Shown: positions 48,271 to 56,708 of the stretch, piece by piece
How positions within the stretch are numbered: the stretch's first letter is position 1
Layout: every line of letters starts with the position of its first letter
NCBI GenBank assembly: GCA_021323755.1
Contig: JAJPKJ010000058.1
Location: forward strand, 1-64,000
Source: Chitinophagales bacterium
GTDB taxonomy: Bacteria > Bacteroidota > Bacteroidia > Chitinophagales > Chitinophagaceae
Direction of reading: 5' to 3'
DNA: 64,000 bases
The notes under the pieces: generated by a model
What the model saw: only the letters and a program-made list of their open reading frames with translations
Told to the model about the DNA's origin: nothing
Database searches by the model: none
Made by a program: the position numbers and the translations under genes

Positions 48271-48300
48271 AACAAAAAAGCCCCGAAATTGATTCGAGGC
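48271..48300 (-). terminator. Intrinsic terminator of the FKBP gene
   Basis: An 8-bp stem with one mismatch (48280-48287 with 48293-48300) is followed on the minus strand by TTTTTTGTTTT. It lies 28 bases after the FKBP stop and before sdaA, so sdaA needs its own promoter. Confidence 0.8.
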
Positions 48301-48327
48301 CAGGTAGCAGGTAGTTTGCAGTTACGG

Positions 48328-48813
48328 TTATTGAACGTCAAGAAGGCTAATGTCAAAAATCAAGATCGAATTTGGAGGCACCACTACATTGTTAATGCCG
48401 GTAAATCCATTATTTGAATATCCCAATGATGGTGGAATATATAGTTTTATTTCTCCGCCGGATTGAATTAACGGTAGTCCTTTTTTCCAACCATCGATCA
48501 AATCACCCAGCGTAAAGATCTGGTCTGTCTCCTGATCGAAGGTCTTACCTGAAGTTAATTGTCCGGTATAGCTTACAGTGATCTGAGAACAAAGATTTGG
48601 CGTTGTCCCGGTACCCTCGCTTACGATCTTGTAATAAAATCCACTCTGATGTAAAGTGGCTGTAATGCCATTTGAATCGAGGTAAGCCTTAACTGCCTGT
48701 TGTTCTGTTTTGGGCGCCACTAAATTATCCTGCACCCCACAACCATTATTCTTCTTGAAACAGGAAGATAAACACACATACAGCCACAATAAACAAAATA
48801 TGGATCTCCGCAT
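48328..48813 (-). CDS. FKBP-type peptidyl-prolyl isomerase lipoprotein
   Basis: 161 residues. The lipobox LSSC is near residue 18. The FKBP fold is present in order: [20 protein letters not shown]-like [13 protein letters not shown], and a final IPPSLGYSN...IFDISLLDV block. It probably assists folding of periplasmic proteins. It is monocistronic, ending in a terminator. Confidence 0.92.
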   Translation of the reverse strand: MRRSIFCLLWLYVCLSSCFKKNNGCGVQDNLVAPKTEQQAVKAYLDSNGITATLHQSGFYYKIVSEGTGTTPNLCSQITVSYTGQLTSGKTFDQETDQIFTLGDLIDGWKKGLPLIQSGGEIKLYIPPSLGYSNNGFTGINNVVVPPNSILIFDISLLDVQ

Positions 48814-48887
48814 GTAAATAATTTCCTCAAAACTAATACTTCATATGAAAGACAACCAGGAAATAACAATAGCTGCAATTATCATTA

Positions 48888-49226
48888 TTATTTTTCGGTC
48901 GCTTCATTAACAGTCGTCTTGTTTTCTTTTAATTGTTTAGCAAGAAGTTCGCGATATTTCTGCTCGTGCATATCCCATTTATGCTGCTGCGAAAAAACAG
49001 CGACAAAGATAATGATCAGTAAAAAAGAAATGATCAACATCAACCCACCAGAAGTGATGACCATTTCGGCACGCTTGTACCAGCCTGAGAAAAAATTAAT
49101 GATAATGGGAATAACGAATAAAAAACCAACCGGAATCCCGATTAACAATTGCCAAAAAAATTTCTTTCGTTTTTCGCGGTTTTGTTCCCAATAAATGATA
49201 AAGTCTTTCTCTGGCTGTGTTAACAT
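48888..49226 (-). CDS. Small two-helix membrane protein
   Basis: 112 residues. A charged N-terminus precedes two hydrophobic segments (about 24-44 and 56-77) and a polar Lys/Glu-rich tail. No motif was recognised; it resembles the many unnamed small membrane proteins of Bacteroidota. It is divergent from the HU-like gene. Confidence 0.7.
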   Translation of the reverse strand: MLTQPEKDFIIYWEQNREKRKKFFWQLLIGIPVGFLFVIPIIINFFSGWYKRAEMVITSGGLMLIISFLLIIIFVAVFSQQHKWDMHEQKYRELLAKQLKENKTTVNEATEK

Positions 49227-49349
49227 ATAAACCTCCTGGCTGCAAAGTTACAACAGGCGATTTTAATGGCCGGAAGGGCAATAATTTATTTAATTCAGCG
49301 TATTTGACTAACATTTTATTATTATTAACTTGCGGTAAAATCCATTGCC

Positions 49350-50294
49350 TTGAAACTACCTTTACTGCTTGCACAATTTCTTTACGAGCACAAAACTTTA
49401 AGCCTGCCGGGTATCGGCATTTTTACGCTAGATCCTTCCGTCATTATTCCAGATGAAAAAAATAATAAAGAAACGCAGTTCATCCCTACCGTTGAATTCA
49501 AAAACGCGGCTGTTAAAGAAGCTGATGAGGAATTGATTGAATTTATTAAACGCAATACAGGAAAGATCAGACCACTGGCAATTTCTGATCTTGATTCATA
49601 TCTCACGCTGGGCCAGCAAATGCTGAATATTGGCAAGCCTTTCTATATTGAAGGTGTGGGTACCTTATTAAAAGGAAAAGATGGCAAATTTGATTTTGTT
49701 TCCGGGCAACATGATGTTGCGGGGATTCAGAACAATGAGATCAATAAAGAAAATCAGTCGCCAAAAAAACAAAGTTTGTATGAAGAAACAGCGCATCCCT
49801 ATCAATCACAAAATAACACAAGCAGAAAAGTAATTATCGCATTGGCTTTTATCGCCGGATTGGCAATCCTTGTCTGGGGTGCTTATAAATTGTACCAAAA
49901 AAACATTACCCCGGAAACCAATACGGTTTCTACACCACTAACAAACAATAATGACACAAGCGCGGTTAAGATAGATTCACAAAAGGTCTCTGCACCACCT
50001 ATTGATTCTTCTCAACTAAAAAAACCGGTGACAAAACAAATAACCAAGCCGAATAAAGATTCTCTTCAATACAAATTCGTCATTCTTTCCACCAATAATA
50101 AAGACAAAGCATTAAAAAGATATAATCAGTTGCTTTCTTATCTTCTCAAAATAAAAATGCAAACAAGGGATTCTTCGTCCTTCAAATTGTATTTTACTTT
50201 TCCGGCTTCGCCAAAAGATACCGTTCATATCAAAGACTCCCTGAACATGGTTTACGCAACCCATACCATTATTGAACTCGCAATGAATAATTGA
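49350..50294 (+). CDS. HU-CCDC81-like membrane protein with SPOR-like C-terminus
   Basis: 314 residues from a TTG start at 49350. No ATG is possible: an in-frame stop lies at 49326, and the first residues (LAQFLYEHKTLSLPGIGIFTLDP) match the family opening. The N-terminal half is two HU-like modules (about 1-60 and 75-120) of the HU-CCDC81_bac type. One helix spans about 161-179, then a Thr/Ser/Pro/Lys linker, and a SPOR-like domain (about 230-314). The topology puts the HU modules in the cytoplasm and SPOR in the periplasm, so it may link DNA or cell-division machinery to peptidoglycan. The cupin gene overlaps its stop by 1 base. Confidence 0.78.
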   Translation: MKLPLLLAQFLYEHKTLSLPGIGIFTLDPSVIIPDEKNNKETQFIPTVEFKNAAVKEADEELIEFIKRNTGKIRPLAISDLDSYLTLGQQMLNIGKPFYIEGVGTLLKGKDGKFDFVSGQHDVAGIQNNEINKENQSPKKQSLYEETAHPYQSQNNTSRKVIIALAFIAGLAILVWGAYKLYQKNITPETNTVSTPLTNNNDTSAVKIDSQKVSAPPIDSSQLKKPVTKQITKPNKDSLQYKFVILSTNNKDKALKRYNQLLSYLLKIKMQTRDSSSFKLYFTFPASPKDTVHIKDSLNMVYATHTIIELAMNN

Positions 50295-50800
50295 TGAATG
50301 CAAGCGCCGATTATTGGATAGCAAAACTGCAAATGACCAAACACCCTGAAGGTGGCGCGTTTCGGGAAGTATACCGTTCTTCTTTAAATATAGAAAAGGA
50401 AAATCTGCCGGGAAATTTTAAAGGCTCCAGAAATGTTTGCACAAGCATCTATTTCTTGCTGAAAAGAAATGAATTCTCGGCATTCCATCGCATTGCTTCT
50501 GATGAGTTATGGCATTTTTATTTCGGTAATGCATTGATGATTTATGAAATTGAATCGCTGACCGGAACACTGAAGACACATAAGCTGGGAAACAATTTTG
50601 AAAACGGAGAAGTTTTTCAAACCGTTATTAAAGCCGGAAACTGGTTTGCATCTGCCGTTAATGATAATGGAGAATATGCCCTGGTAGGATGTACCGTTGC
50701 ACCTGGTTTTGATTTTGCCGATTTTGAATTGGCTGAGAGAAATAAATTGATAAAAGACCATCCGCAACATAAGGATCTCATTATATCGCTGACGAGATGA
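50294..50800 (+). CDS. DUF985 cupin-fold protein
   Basis: 168 residues. The ATG at 50294 overlaps the last base of the preceding stop codon, so translation is coupled. The family pattern is present throughout: HPEGGAFREVYRS, STSIYFLLK-like CTSIYFLLKRNE, FHRIASDELWHFYFG and VAPGFDFADFELA. Members are RmlC-like beta-barrels of unknown function. It converges on an amidohydrolase with 5 bases between stops. Confidence 0.9.
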   Translation: MNASADYWIAKLQMTKHPEGGAFREVYRSSLNIEKENLPGNFKGSRNVCTSIYFLLKRNEFSAFHRIASDELWHFYFGNALMIYEIESLTGTLKTHKLGNNFENGEVFQTVIKAGNWFASAVNDNGEYALVGCTVAPGFDFADFELAERNKLIKDHPQHKDLIISLTR

Positions 50801-50805
50801 AATCA

Positions 50806-52083
50806 TTATTTGTAGATCGCCCCGTTTTTCATCACCAATTTTGTCTTGCGCAGATCCGAAATATTTCCCGATGGATCTCCTTCAACAATAATAATATCAG
50901 CAAATAATTTTTCTCTTATTCTGCCAACCTGATTATTTATTTTAAAAACATCTGCGTTGATGGAAGTCGCGGAACGCAAGACATCAATGGCTTTCATTCC
51001 ATATTCCACCATATCTTCCATTTCCCGGACATTATCGCCATGTCTAAAAACCCCAACATCACCTCCCATACAAATGGTAACTCCCGCATCCAGCGCAGCT
51101 TTGAAGCTTTTATGTTTTTCTGTCACCCGTTCCGGTTCCTTGCCAGTTCCTTTCCGCCATCCGCGATATTGTTCAACGGCTTCACCAGCCGCAATCGTTG
51201 GACATAATGCCACTCCTTTTTCTTTCATCATTTTAAATATCTCAGGCGTCCCGTTATCGCCGTGTTCAATGGTGGTGACACCCGCCAATATGGATCTTCG
51301 CATTCCTTCTGCAGTAGTTGCATGAACGGCGACAATTCTTCCGCTGCTGCTTGCTGCTTCAACGGCCTTTTTTAATTCACTCATTGTAAAAGTGGGTTCT
51401 GCCTCATTGTCTTCTCCCCAGTAATAATCAGCATAAATTTTAATGATGTCTGCCCCCTTTCCAATTTGGGTGCGCACTTCACGAACAATTCCTTCTTCTC
51501 CATCCGCTTCAGCCGCGCCCTTTAAAACATTGATGTCATAGTTGAGATTTTTTGGTCCGTATGTTCCTGTCGCCACGATTGCTTTTGTAGAGGCAAGAAT
51601 TCGCGGACCAGGAATGATTTTTTTTTCGATGGCTTCTTTCAATCCGACATCATCATAACCAGCTCCCTCAGTCCCAAGATCGCGGACCGTAGTGAATCCT
51701 GCCATCAGGGTGTTTTTTGCATGCACGGTAGCGCGTGCAATTCGTTCCGCCCTGGATTCTTTCAATACCTGGTCGTTCCAGGATGTTTCATTATAGGGAT
51801 GTAAAAACAAGTGACTATGACCTTCGATCAATCCGGGCAATAATGTGCAACCTGGAAATTCAAGCACAATTGTATTTGCAGGAACCTGAATTGATTTTGC
51901 ATCGCCGACCGCGCTGATCGTATTTCTGTAAACCAACACCTGCCAGCCCGCATGCATTTGTTCGCCATCAAACACCCGATCGGGTTTGAGAAGATAAAAC
52001 GAATCTGTTCTGAAGTCTTGAGAGAAAGAAAATTGGAAACAAAACAATAAAGAAGTAAAAAATATTTTGTGGATATTTTTCAT
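50806..52083 (-). CDS. Exported metal-dependent amidohydrolase
   Basis: 425 residues with a signal peptide ending SFSQ. An imidazolonepropionase/prolidase-like amidohydrolase barrel: GLIEGHSHLF supplies the HxH metal pair, IIKIYADYY the bridging lysine, VAVHATT and TIEHGD further His ligands, and MGGDVG the catalytic Asp. The exact substrate cannot be named. It lies 27 bases downstream of the TIM-barrel isomerase gene on the same strand. Confidence 0.88.
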   Translation of the reverse strand: MKNIHKIFFTSLLFCFQFSFSQDFRTDSFYLLKPDRVFDGEQMHAGWQVLVYRNTISAVGDAKSIQVPANTIVLEFPGCTLLPGLIEGHSHLFLHPYNETSWNDQVLKESRAERIARATVHAKNTLMAGFTTVRDLGTEGAGYDDVGLKEAIEKKIIPGPRILASTKAIVATGTYGPKNLNYDINVLKGAAEADGEEGIVREVRTQIGKGADIIKIYADYYWGEDNEAEPTFTMSELKKAVEAASSSGRIVAVHATTAEGMRRSILAGVTTIEHGDNGTPEIFKMMKEKGVALCPTIAAGEAVEQYRGWRKGTGKEPERVTEKHKSFKAALDAGVTICMGGDVGVFRHGDNVREMEDMVEYGMKAIDVLRSATSINADVFKINNQVGRIREKLFADIIIVEGDPSGNISDLRKTKLVMKNGAIYK

Positions 52084-52110
52084 AAGCGATTTGTCATTTA
52101 TAAATTGAAA

Positions 52111-52956
52111 TCATTCCAACACTCTTTCCACCCCTCTGAAAAATCCTTCAGATTCTGCAATCCCCGGCAAAGGATCTTTCATCAAATTTTCATATTCCAG
52201 ACTGCATTTGCCAGAATATTTGATCTTCTTTAATTCTTTTATCAAGGAAGGATAATCAATAATTCCTCTGCCAACCTCAATTGATCTGCCTTCGGCAACT
52301 GCGGCGGAAACATCTTTAATATGCATATCAAAAATACGCGGTCCATAATCTGCTACTGCTTTTGCCGGTACAATACCTGCGCGCATTGCATGACCGATAT
52401 CAAGACATAACCCTATGCGATCATCAAGACCTTTTATTCTGTCATAAACGTCTTTTGGACCGGGATAGAGCTTGTCTTCCGGCCCGTGATTGTGTATAGC
52501 GGCACGAATATTACTTGCTTTCACCTGTTGTTCAAGTTGGGGCAATAATGCATAATCGGGCGCACAAACGATTAAATTGACACCTACTCTTTTTGCATAT
52601 TCAAAAGCATTACTGACTTCCGCTTCGCTTTTCATATAAATCACACCGACAGCATAAATGGAAATATCTGCGGCCTGAAATTTTGCTTTCACCTCATCAA
52701 TCTGCTGCTGCGAACTGTTCAAAGGCAAATGAAAATCTTTTATGGATAATGTTTTTATTTCAACTCTTTTCATCACCTCAATCGATTGTTCTATGGTCAA
52801 ATTCAAAAAAGAATAACCAGCGATTCCCAATTGCAAAAAATCGTTGCTCGCATTTTTTTGTTTTGTGGGAAAATTCTTGCTGTTAAGGGATGATAAAACA
52901 TCGGGAGCAGATAAGCCGATAGCGCTTAGCTTCAGAAAATTTCTTCTTGATGACAT
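52111..52956 (-). CDS. Sugar phosphate isomerase/epimerase-like TIM barrel, exported
   Basis: 281 residues from the ATG at 52956; the extended frame starts with TTG. The N-terminus SSRRNFLKLSAIGLS is a twin-arginine-type signal. The AP-endonuclease-2-type TIM barrel follows, with metal-ligand blocks IHNHGPED, GLCLDIGHAMRAG, DMHIKDVS and SLEYEN. Such proteins are common beside sugar oxidoreductases. Here it forms a short operon with the amidohydrolase. Confidence 0.86.
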   Translation of the reverse strand: MSSRRNFLKLSAIGLSAPDVLSSLNSKNFPTKQKNASNDFLQLGIAGYSFLNLTIEQSIEVMKRVEIKTLSIKDFHLPLNSSQQQIDEVKAKFQAADISIYAVGVIYMKSEAEVSNAFEYAKRVGVNLIVCAPDYALLPQLEQQVKASNIRAAIHNHGPEDKLYPGPKDVYDRIKGLDDRIGLCLDIGHAMRAGIVPAKAVADYGPRIFDMHIKDVSAAVAEGRSIEVGRGIIDYPSLIKELKKIKYSGKCSLEYENLMKDPLPGIAESEGFFRGVERVLE

Positions 52957-53101
52957 AGTAATGGTTAGAAAGTTCAATAAAGAAATTAAGGTACGACAAA
53001 TAATAATCCCTTAGCTATACAAGGGTTCTGAAGAATTTAAAGAAAGCAATACCGGCGGAGAATTTCCGTGAATGAAGAAGCAAAAGATCGTCGGAATAAT
53101 A

Positions 53102-53218
53102 TTAAAAGCCTAACTGCAAAATATATCCGAAAATCAGAACAGCAACAGTGATACCTGCAATAAAGCAGAGGGCGAGTTTTGTTATCGGCATAGCCGCAAC
53201 TTTTCTTACGGTTTTCAT
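53102..53218 (-). CDS. 38-residue membrane microprotein (candidate)
   Basis: An ATG-to-TAA frame encodes MKTVRKVAAMPITKL followed by a single hydrophobic helix (about 16-34) and a short end. A basic N-terminus with one helix is a typical small-membrane-protein layout. It is the only clear ORF in the 339-base gap 52957-53295; the rest shows only a GGGTCTACCC palindrome at 53233-53242 and nothing else I could name. No homologue is recognised. Confidence 0.45.
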   Translation of the reverse strand: MKTVRKVAAMPITKLALCFIAGITVAVLIFGYILQLGF

Positions 53219-53295
53219 AAGCACCAAATTTTAGGGTCTACCCTACTAAAACGCTTATTGGATTTGAATATTGCGTCTGCCGTTATTTTTATTAG

Positions 53296-54018
53296 CTATT
53301 GTTTTTCAAATTGTTCGAAAGACAAATTCAGGACTTCATATTTTTCAGGATCCGGCAAACTATAATGCCACCATTCTGTAGCGAATTCCCTGAATCCGAA
53401 TTTCTCCATCGTTTCTTTCAATAATTTTCTGTTCAGCAAAACATCTTCAGGCAGATCCACAAAATCGTGATGAGCAGAATCAGTAAAATTATCAAAGCCA
53501 GTTGGCATTTTTATTTCTTTACCTGTTTTCAAATCAATGATCGTCAGATCAACAGCGATTCCGCGATTATGCCCGCTCCCTTTTTTGGGATCAGCGACAT
53601 AACGATCATCATGAACCAGTTCCCAAAATTTTTCTGTCACAAAATATGGACGGTATGCATCAAAAATCTTCAATCCCAATCCTTTTTTATTTAATTCTTT
53701 TTGAACCTGCGCCAATGCTCTTATAGCTGGTAATCTCAAAAAAGTATTTTTTGGCAATTCAGGATACATGATACGATGCATAAAATTATCTGTGGTTTCA
53801 TAGCGCAGGTCGAGTATAATGTTTGGGATTGATCGTTGCACATCGATCATTCGCATATTGCTGTCTTCTTTTGTTGTTTTAATATAGGATTCAACGGAAT
53901 TAATTACATGAAGTGAATTATTTACAGCGTCTTGCGCAGCACAAACAAAAGCAGAGGTGGAAAAAATAGTAGTAATGATTAATAAAATATTGAAGCGTTG
54001 TGTTATATTGTATCGCAT
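53296..54018 (-). CDS. VanX-like D-alanyl-D-alanine dipeptidase, exported
   Basis: 240 residues with a signal peptide ending CAAQ. It belongs to peptidase family M15D: zinc ligands lie in GSGHNRGIAVDL (His, Asp) and EWWHY (Glu, His), and FDAYRPYF carries the conserved Arg. The family hydrolyses D-Ala-D-Ala. The exported form is likely for recycling or wall turnover rather than vancomycin resistance, since no vanHA genes are present. It is divergent from the L,D-transpeptidase. Confidence 0.92.
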   Translation of the reverse strand: MRYNITQRFNILLIITTIFSTSAFVCAAQDAVNNSLHVINSVESYIKTTKEDSNMRMIDVQRSIPNIILDLRYETTDNFMHRIMYPELPKNTFLRLPAIRALAQVQKELNKKGLGLKIFDAYRPYFVTEKFWELVHDDRYVADPKKGSGHNRGIAVDLTIIDLKTGKEIKMPTGFDNFTDSAHHDFVDLPEDVLLNRKLLKETMEKFGFREFATEWWHYSLPDPEKYEVLNLSFEQFEKQ

Positions 54019-54085
54019 ATTGATTCGCGGATTATTTACTTTGAAGAAAGTTAGGAATTTGCGATGAATAAACCGTAATTAATAC

Positions 54086-55768
54086 ATGAGTTACCAAAGA
54101 ACCCTGACAAAGATTTTATCGCTAACCTGTGCCTGTTTTATTCTAGTTTGTTGCAATAATGCCAATAAAAAACCTGCTGACAAAGATATCGTCAGCAAGC
54201 CCGAAAAAATGCCCGAGCATATCAGCAACGACCTGGAAAAAACACTCGATTACATCAATAAAAACAGTGGCAAACTAAATGACACGGTTACTTTGGATTA
54301 TGCAAAGCTTGATGACAGTTTTTATAATGTAAAAAACTATGCCTCCATTTGGAACGACCATGAAAAATGGTTGCCGCTTGCCGATTCATTATACAAATTC
54401 ATAGAAAACGCCAAAAATTACGGACTGTTTCCTTCAGATTACTATTATAAGCCCATTTCATTCATACGAAGAGTGCTCGTTGAAGATTCTGTGGCAAGAA
54501 AAAATGCAGTTCTCTGGGCCCGCGCTGATATTTTATTGACGGATGCTTTTTTTAAATTAGTAAAAGATCTCAGGCAGGGTCGTTTGCAATACGACAGCGT
54601 AACATTAAGAGCAGATACCGTATTGCATGATTCCATCTTTACGCAAACATTGGCCCAGGCGGCACAATTAGGAAGCGTTGATTCTGCATTGAGAAGTCTT
54701 GAACCAAGAATAAAAGGGTACGATTCATTACGAACATATTTGAAAGAGTTCCTGGCAACGGCAAAATTCAAACCATTTACTTATTTGGTTTATCCATACA
54801 AGGACTCCATTTCATTTTTCACCACGCTCCAAAAAAGGTTGTATGAAACGGGAATTGTCAGTTCTGATTCAACAGCAATGGACACGACACAGTTCATCAG
54901 CGCATTGAAAAAATACCAGAAAAAAACGGGACTAAAAATAACCGGACATATTTCGGAAGAAGTGGTGAACAAACTCAATAACACGGACATCGAAAAATTC
55001 AAACGGATTGCGGTTAACCTTGACCGTTATAAATTATTACCGGATACTTTGCCGCGGACCTATATTTGGGTAAATCTCCCTTCTTTTTATTTGGATGTTT
55101 ACGACGCTGATACCCTGGTTTTTGAATCAAGAATTATTTGCGGCGATCCAAAGACAAGAACTCCCTTGTTAACAAGTCAGGTTTCTAATTTTATCACCTA
55201 CCCGCAATGGACGGTTCCCTACAGCATCATTTTTAAAGAAATGCTTCCAAAAATTCAAAAGAACATCGATTTTCTGAAAAAAGAAAACCTGATGGTTGTT
55301 GACAGAAATGATAATATTCTGGATCCAAAAAAAATAAACTGGGCAAAGCTGAGTAAAAAACATTTCCCTTATTTTTTGAAACAGGAACAGGGGGATAATA
55401 ATTCTCTGGGGGTGATCAAATTCAATTTCAGAAATAAATACAGTGTTTACATGCATGACACCAATGTGAGATGGATGTTCGGCAAAGCATTTCGTGCATT
55501 GAGTCATGGTTGCGTGCGCGTAAAAGAATGGCAAAAAATGTCTGATTTTTTGGTTCGCAATGATACAATGCGATATCATACCGATACATTACGCGCCTGG
55601 ATAAAAAGACAGGAAAAGCATGTGGTTAGCGGGTTCCAGAAGGTCCCGGTTTTTATCAGGTATTTTGACTGTGAAGGCAAGAATGGCCGCATAAAGTTTT
55701 ACGACGACATCTATGACGAAGATAAATTCCTTTGCGAAAAATACTTTGCCAATAAGAGCGTTAACTAA
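54086..55768 (+). CDS. L,D-transpeptidase lipoprotein, YcbB-like
   Basis: 560 residues. A lipobox (LVCC) lies near residue 22. A scaffold domain is followed by a peptidoglycan-binding segment (about 250-310; FISALKKYQKKTGLKITGHIS) and a YkuD catalytic domain with Cys476 in LSHGCVRVKEW. It forms 3-3 peptide cross-links or attaches proteins to the wall. It is divergent from VanX and 5 bases upstream of the RlpA-like gene, an apparent operon. Confidence 0.93.
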   Translation: MSYQRTLTKILSLTCACFILVCCNNANKKPADKDIVSKPEKMPEHISNDLEKTLDYINKNSGKLNDTVTLDYAKLDDSFYNVKNYASIWNDHEKWLPLADSLYKFIENAKNYGLFPSDYYYKPISFIRRVLVEDSVARKNAVLWARADILLTDAFFKLVKDLRQGRLQYDSVTLRADTVLHDSIFTQTLAQAAQLGSVDSALRSLEPRIKGYDSLRTYLKEFLATAKFKPFTYLVYPYKDSISFFTTLQKRLYETGIVSSDSTAMDTTQFISALKKYQKKTGLKITGHISEEVVNKLNNTDIEKFKRIAVNLDRYKLLPDTLPRTYIWVNLPSFYLDVYDADTLVFESRIICGDPKTRTPLLTSQVSNFITYPQWTVPYSIIFKEMLPKIQKNIDFLKKENLMVVDRNDNILDPKKINWAKLSKKHFPYFLKQEQGDNNSLGVIKFNFRNKYSVYMHDTNVRWMFGKAFRALSHGCVRVKEWQKMSDFLVRNDTMRYHTDTLRAWIKRQEKHVVSGFQKVPVFIRYFDCEGKNGRIKFYDDIYDEDKFLCEKYFANKSVN

Positions 55769-55773
55769 TATCT

Positions 55774-56217
55774 ATGAATAAATACATTATTGCTTCCTTG
55801 CTTGCGGGCATGGCAGTGCCATGTATGATTTCTGCGCAGCATAAAACAAAGACCGCTGTAGTCGTAAAAAAGAAAAATTCAAAAGTACGATATGGAATTG
55901 CCAGTTTTTATGCCAATAAATTCAATGGCAGAAGAACGGCGAATGGTGAAATTTTCAGTCAGCAAAAATTAACGGCAGCAAGCAATAAGATTCCCCTCAA
56001 CACATGGGTCAGGGTTACCAATCTAAAAAATAAAAAAAAGGTGGTTTTGCGGGTAACAGACCGGATGCATCATCTTAATAAGAGATTGATCGATCTTAGT
56101 CGCGCAGCTGCCAAACAATTGGGCTACACCGGGTGGGGATTAGCAAAAGTAAAAGTGGAGATACTGGGGAAGAAAAAAATGACCGAACAAGAATTGATCT
56201 CTGAAAATGAAAAATAA
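55774..56217 (+). CDS. RlpA-like septal ring protein (DPBB domain)
   Basis: 147 residues with a signal peptide ending ISAQ. The double-psi beta-barrel pattern is clear: YGIASFYANKFNGRRTANGEIF, LPLNTWVRVTNLKNKK-like IPLNTWVRVTNLKNKK and VLRVTDRMHH. RlpA proteins cleave or bind denuded glycan; this short form lacks the SPOR domain. It is co-transcribed with the L,D-transpeptidase and ends 6 bases from the convergent Rrf2 stop. Confidence 0.92.
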   Translation: MNKYIIASLLAGMAVPCMISAQHKTKTAVVVKKKNSKVRYGIASFYANKFNGRRTANGEIFSQQKLTAASNKIPLNTWVRVTNLKNKKKVVLRVTDRMHHLNKRLIDLSRAAAKQLGYTGWGLAKVKVEILGKKKMTEQELISENEK

Positions 56218-56223
56218 TTTTTA

Positions 56224-56640
56224 TCAAAGCGTGTGCTTGGATATATCTGCAATTGTTTTCTTTTCCAGAATCCGCAGATTGGCATCACGAACCTGCGTCA
56301 TAACATCATGCAGACCGCAACTTTTTTCATCACAATTCCTGCACTTTTCGTAAAAATATAAACTAACGCAGGAGACGAGCGATATCGGGCCATCCAGCAA
56401 TCGCATGATCGTGGCGAGTTGAACATCTTTTGGATTCTTTGCCAAAAAATAACCACCTCCTTTCCCTTTTTTGCTATCCAGCACACCGGCTTTCTTCAGT
56501 TCCAGCAAGATATTCTCTAAAAACTTTAATGGGATTTTTTTCTTTTTTGAGATTTCTGCGATCAATACCGGCTTTTCCTTCCCTTTATCAGCGAGATACA
56601 TGAGCGCCTGAAAAGCATACTGCGTTTTTTTCGATAGCAT
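56224..56640 (-). CDS. Rrf2-family transcriptional regulator
   Basis: 138 residues. A winged helix (about 5-65; LIAEISKKKKIPLKFLENILLEL, KKGKGGGYFLAK) is followed by a Cys-rich part with Cys91, Cys100, Cys103 and Cys108, so an Fe-S cluster is possible as in IscR/NsrR. It may sense redox or Fe-S status. It is last in a minus-strand run after dapB, 68 bases downstream. Confidence 0.9.
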   Translation of the reverse strand: MLSKKTQYAFQALMYLADKGKEKPVLIAEISKKKKIPLKFLENILLELKKAGVLDSKKGKGGGYFLAKNPKDVQLATIMRLLDGPISLVSCVSLYFYEKCRNCDEKSCGLHDVMTQVRDANLRILEKKTIADISKHTL

Positions 56641-56708
56641 TCAATTTGATTTTATAAATGCAAATTTAAACTTATTTTCTTAGCGCATCATAATCAAGGA
56701 CTCAAGGA

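Noticed and set aside
48246-48356. Longer N-terminus for the serine ammonia-lyase
   Set aside because: It overlaps the FKBP gene and runs through its terminator; the family begins near the TTG at 48245.
53296-54018. Vancomycin-resistance operon
   Set aside because: Only a VanX-type dipeptidase is present; there is no vanH, vanA or vanRS, and an exported dipeptidase fits wall turnover.
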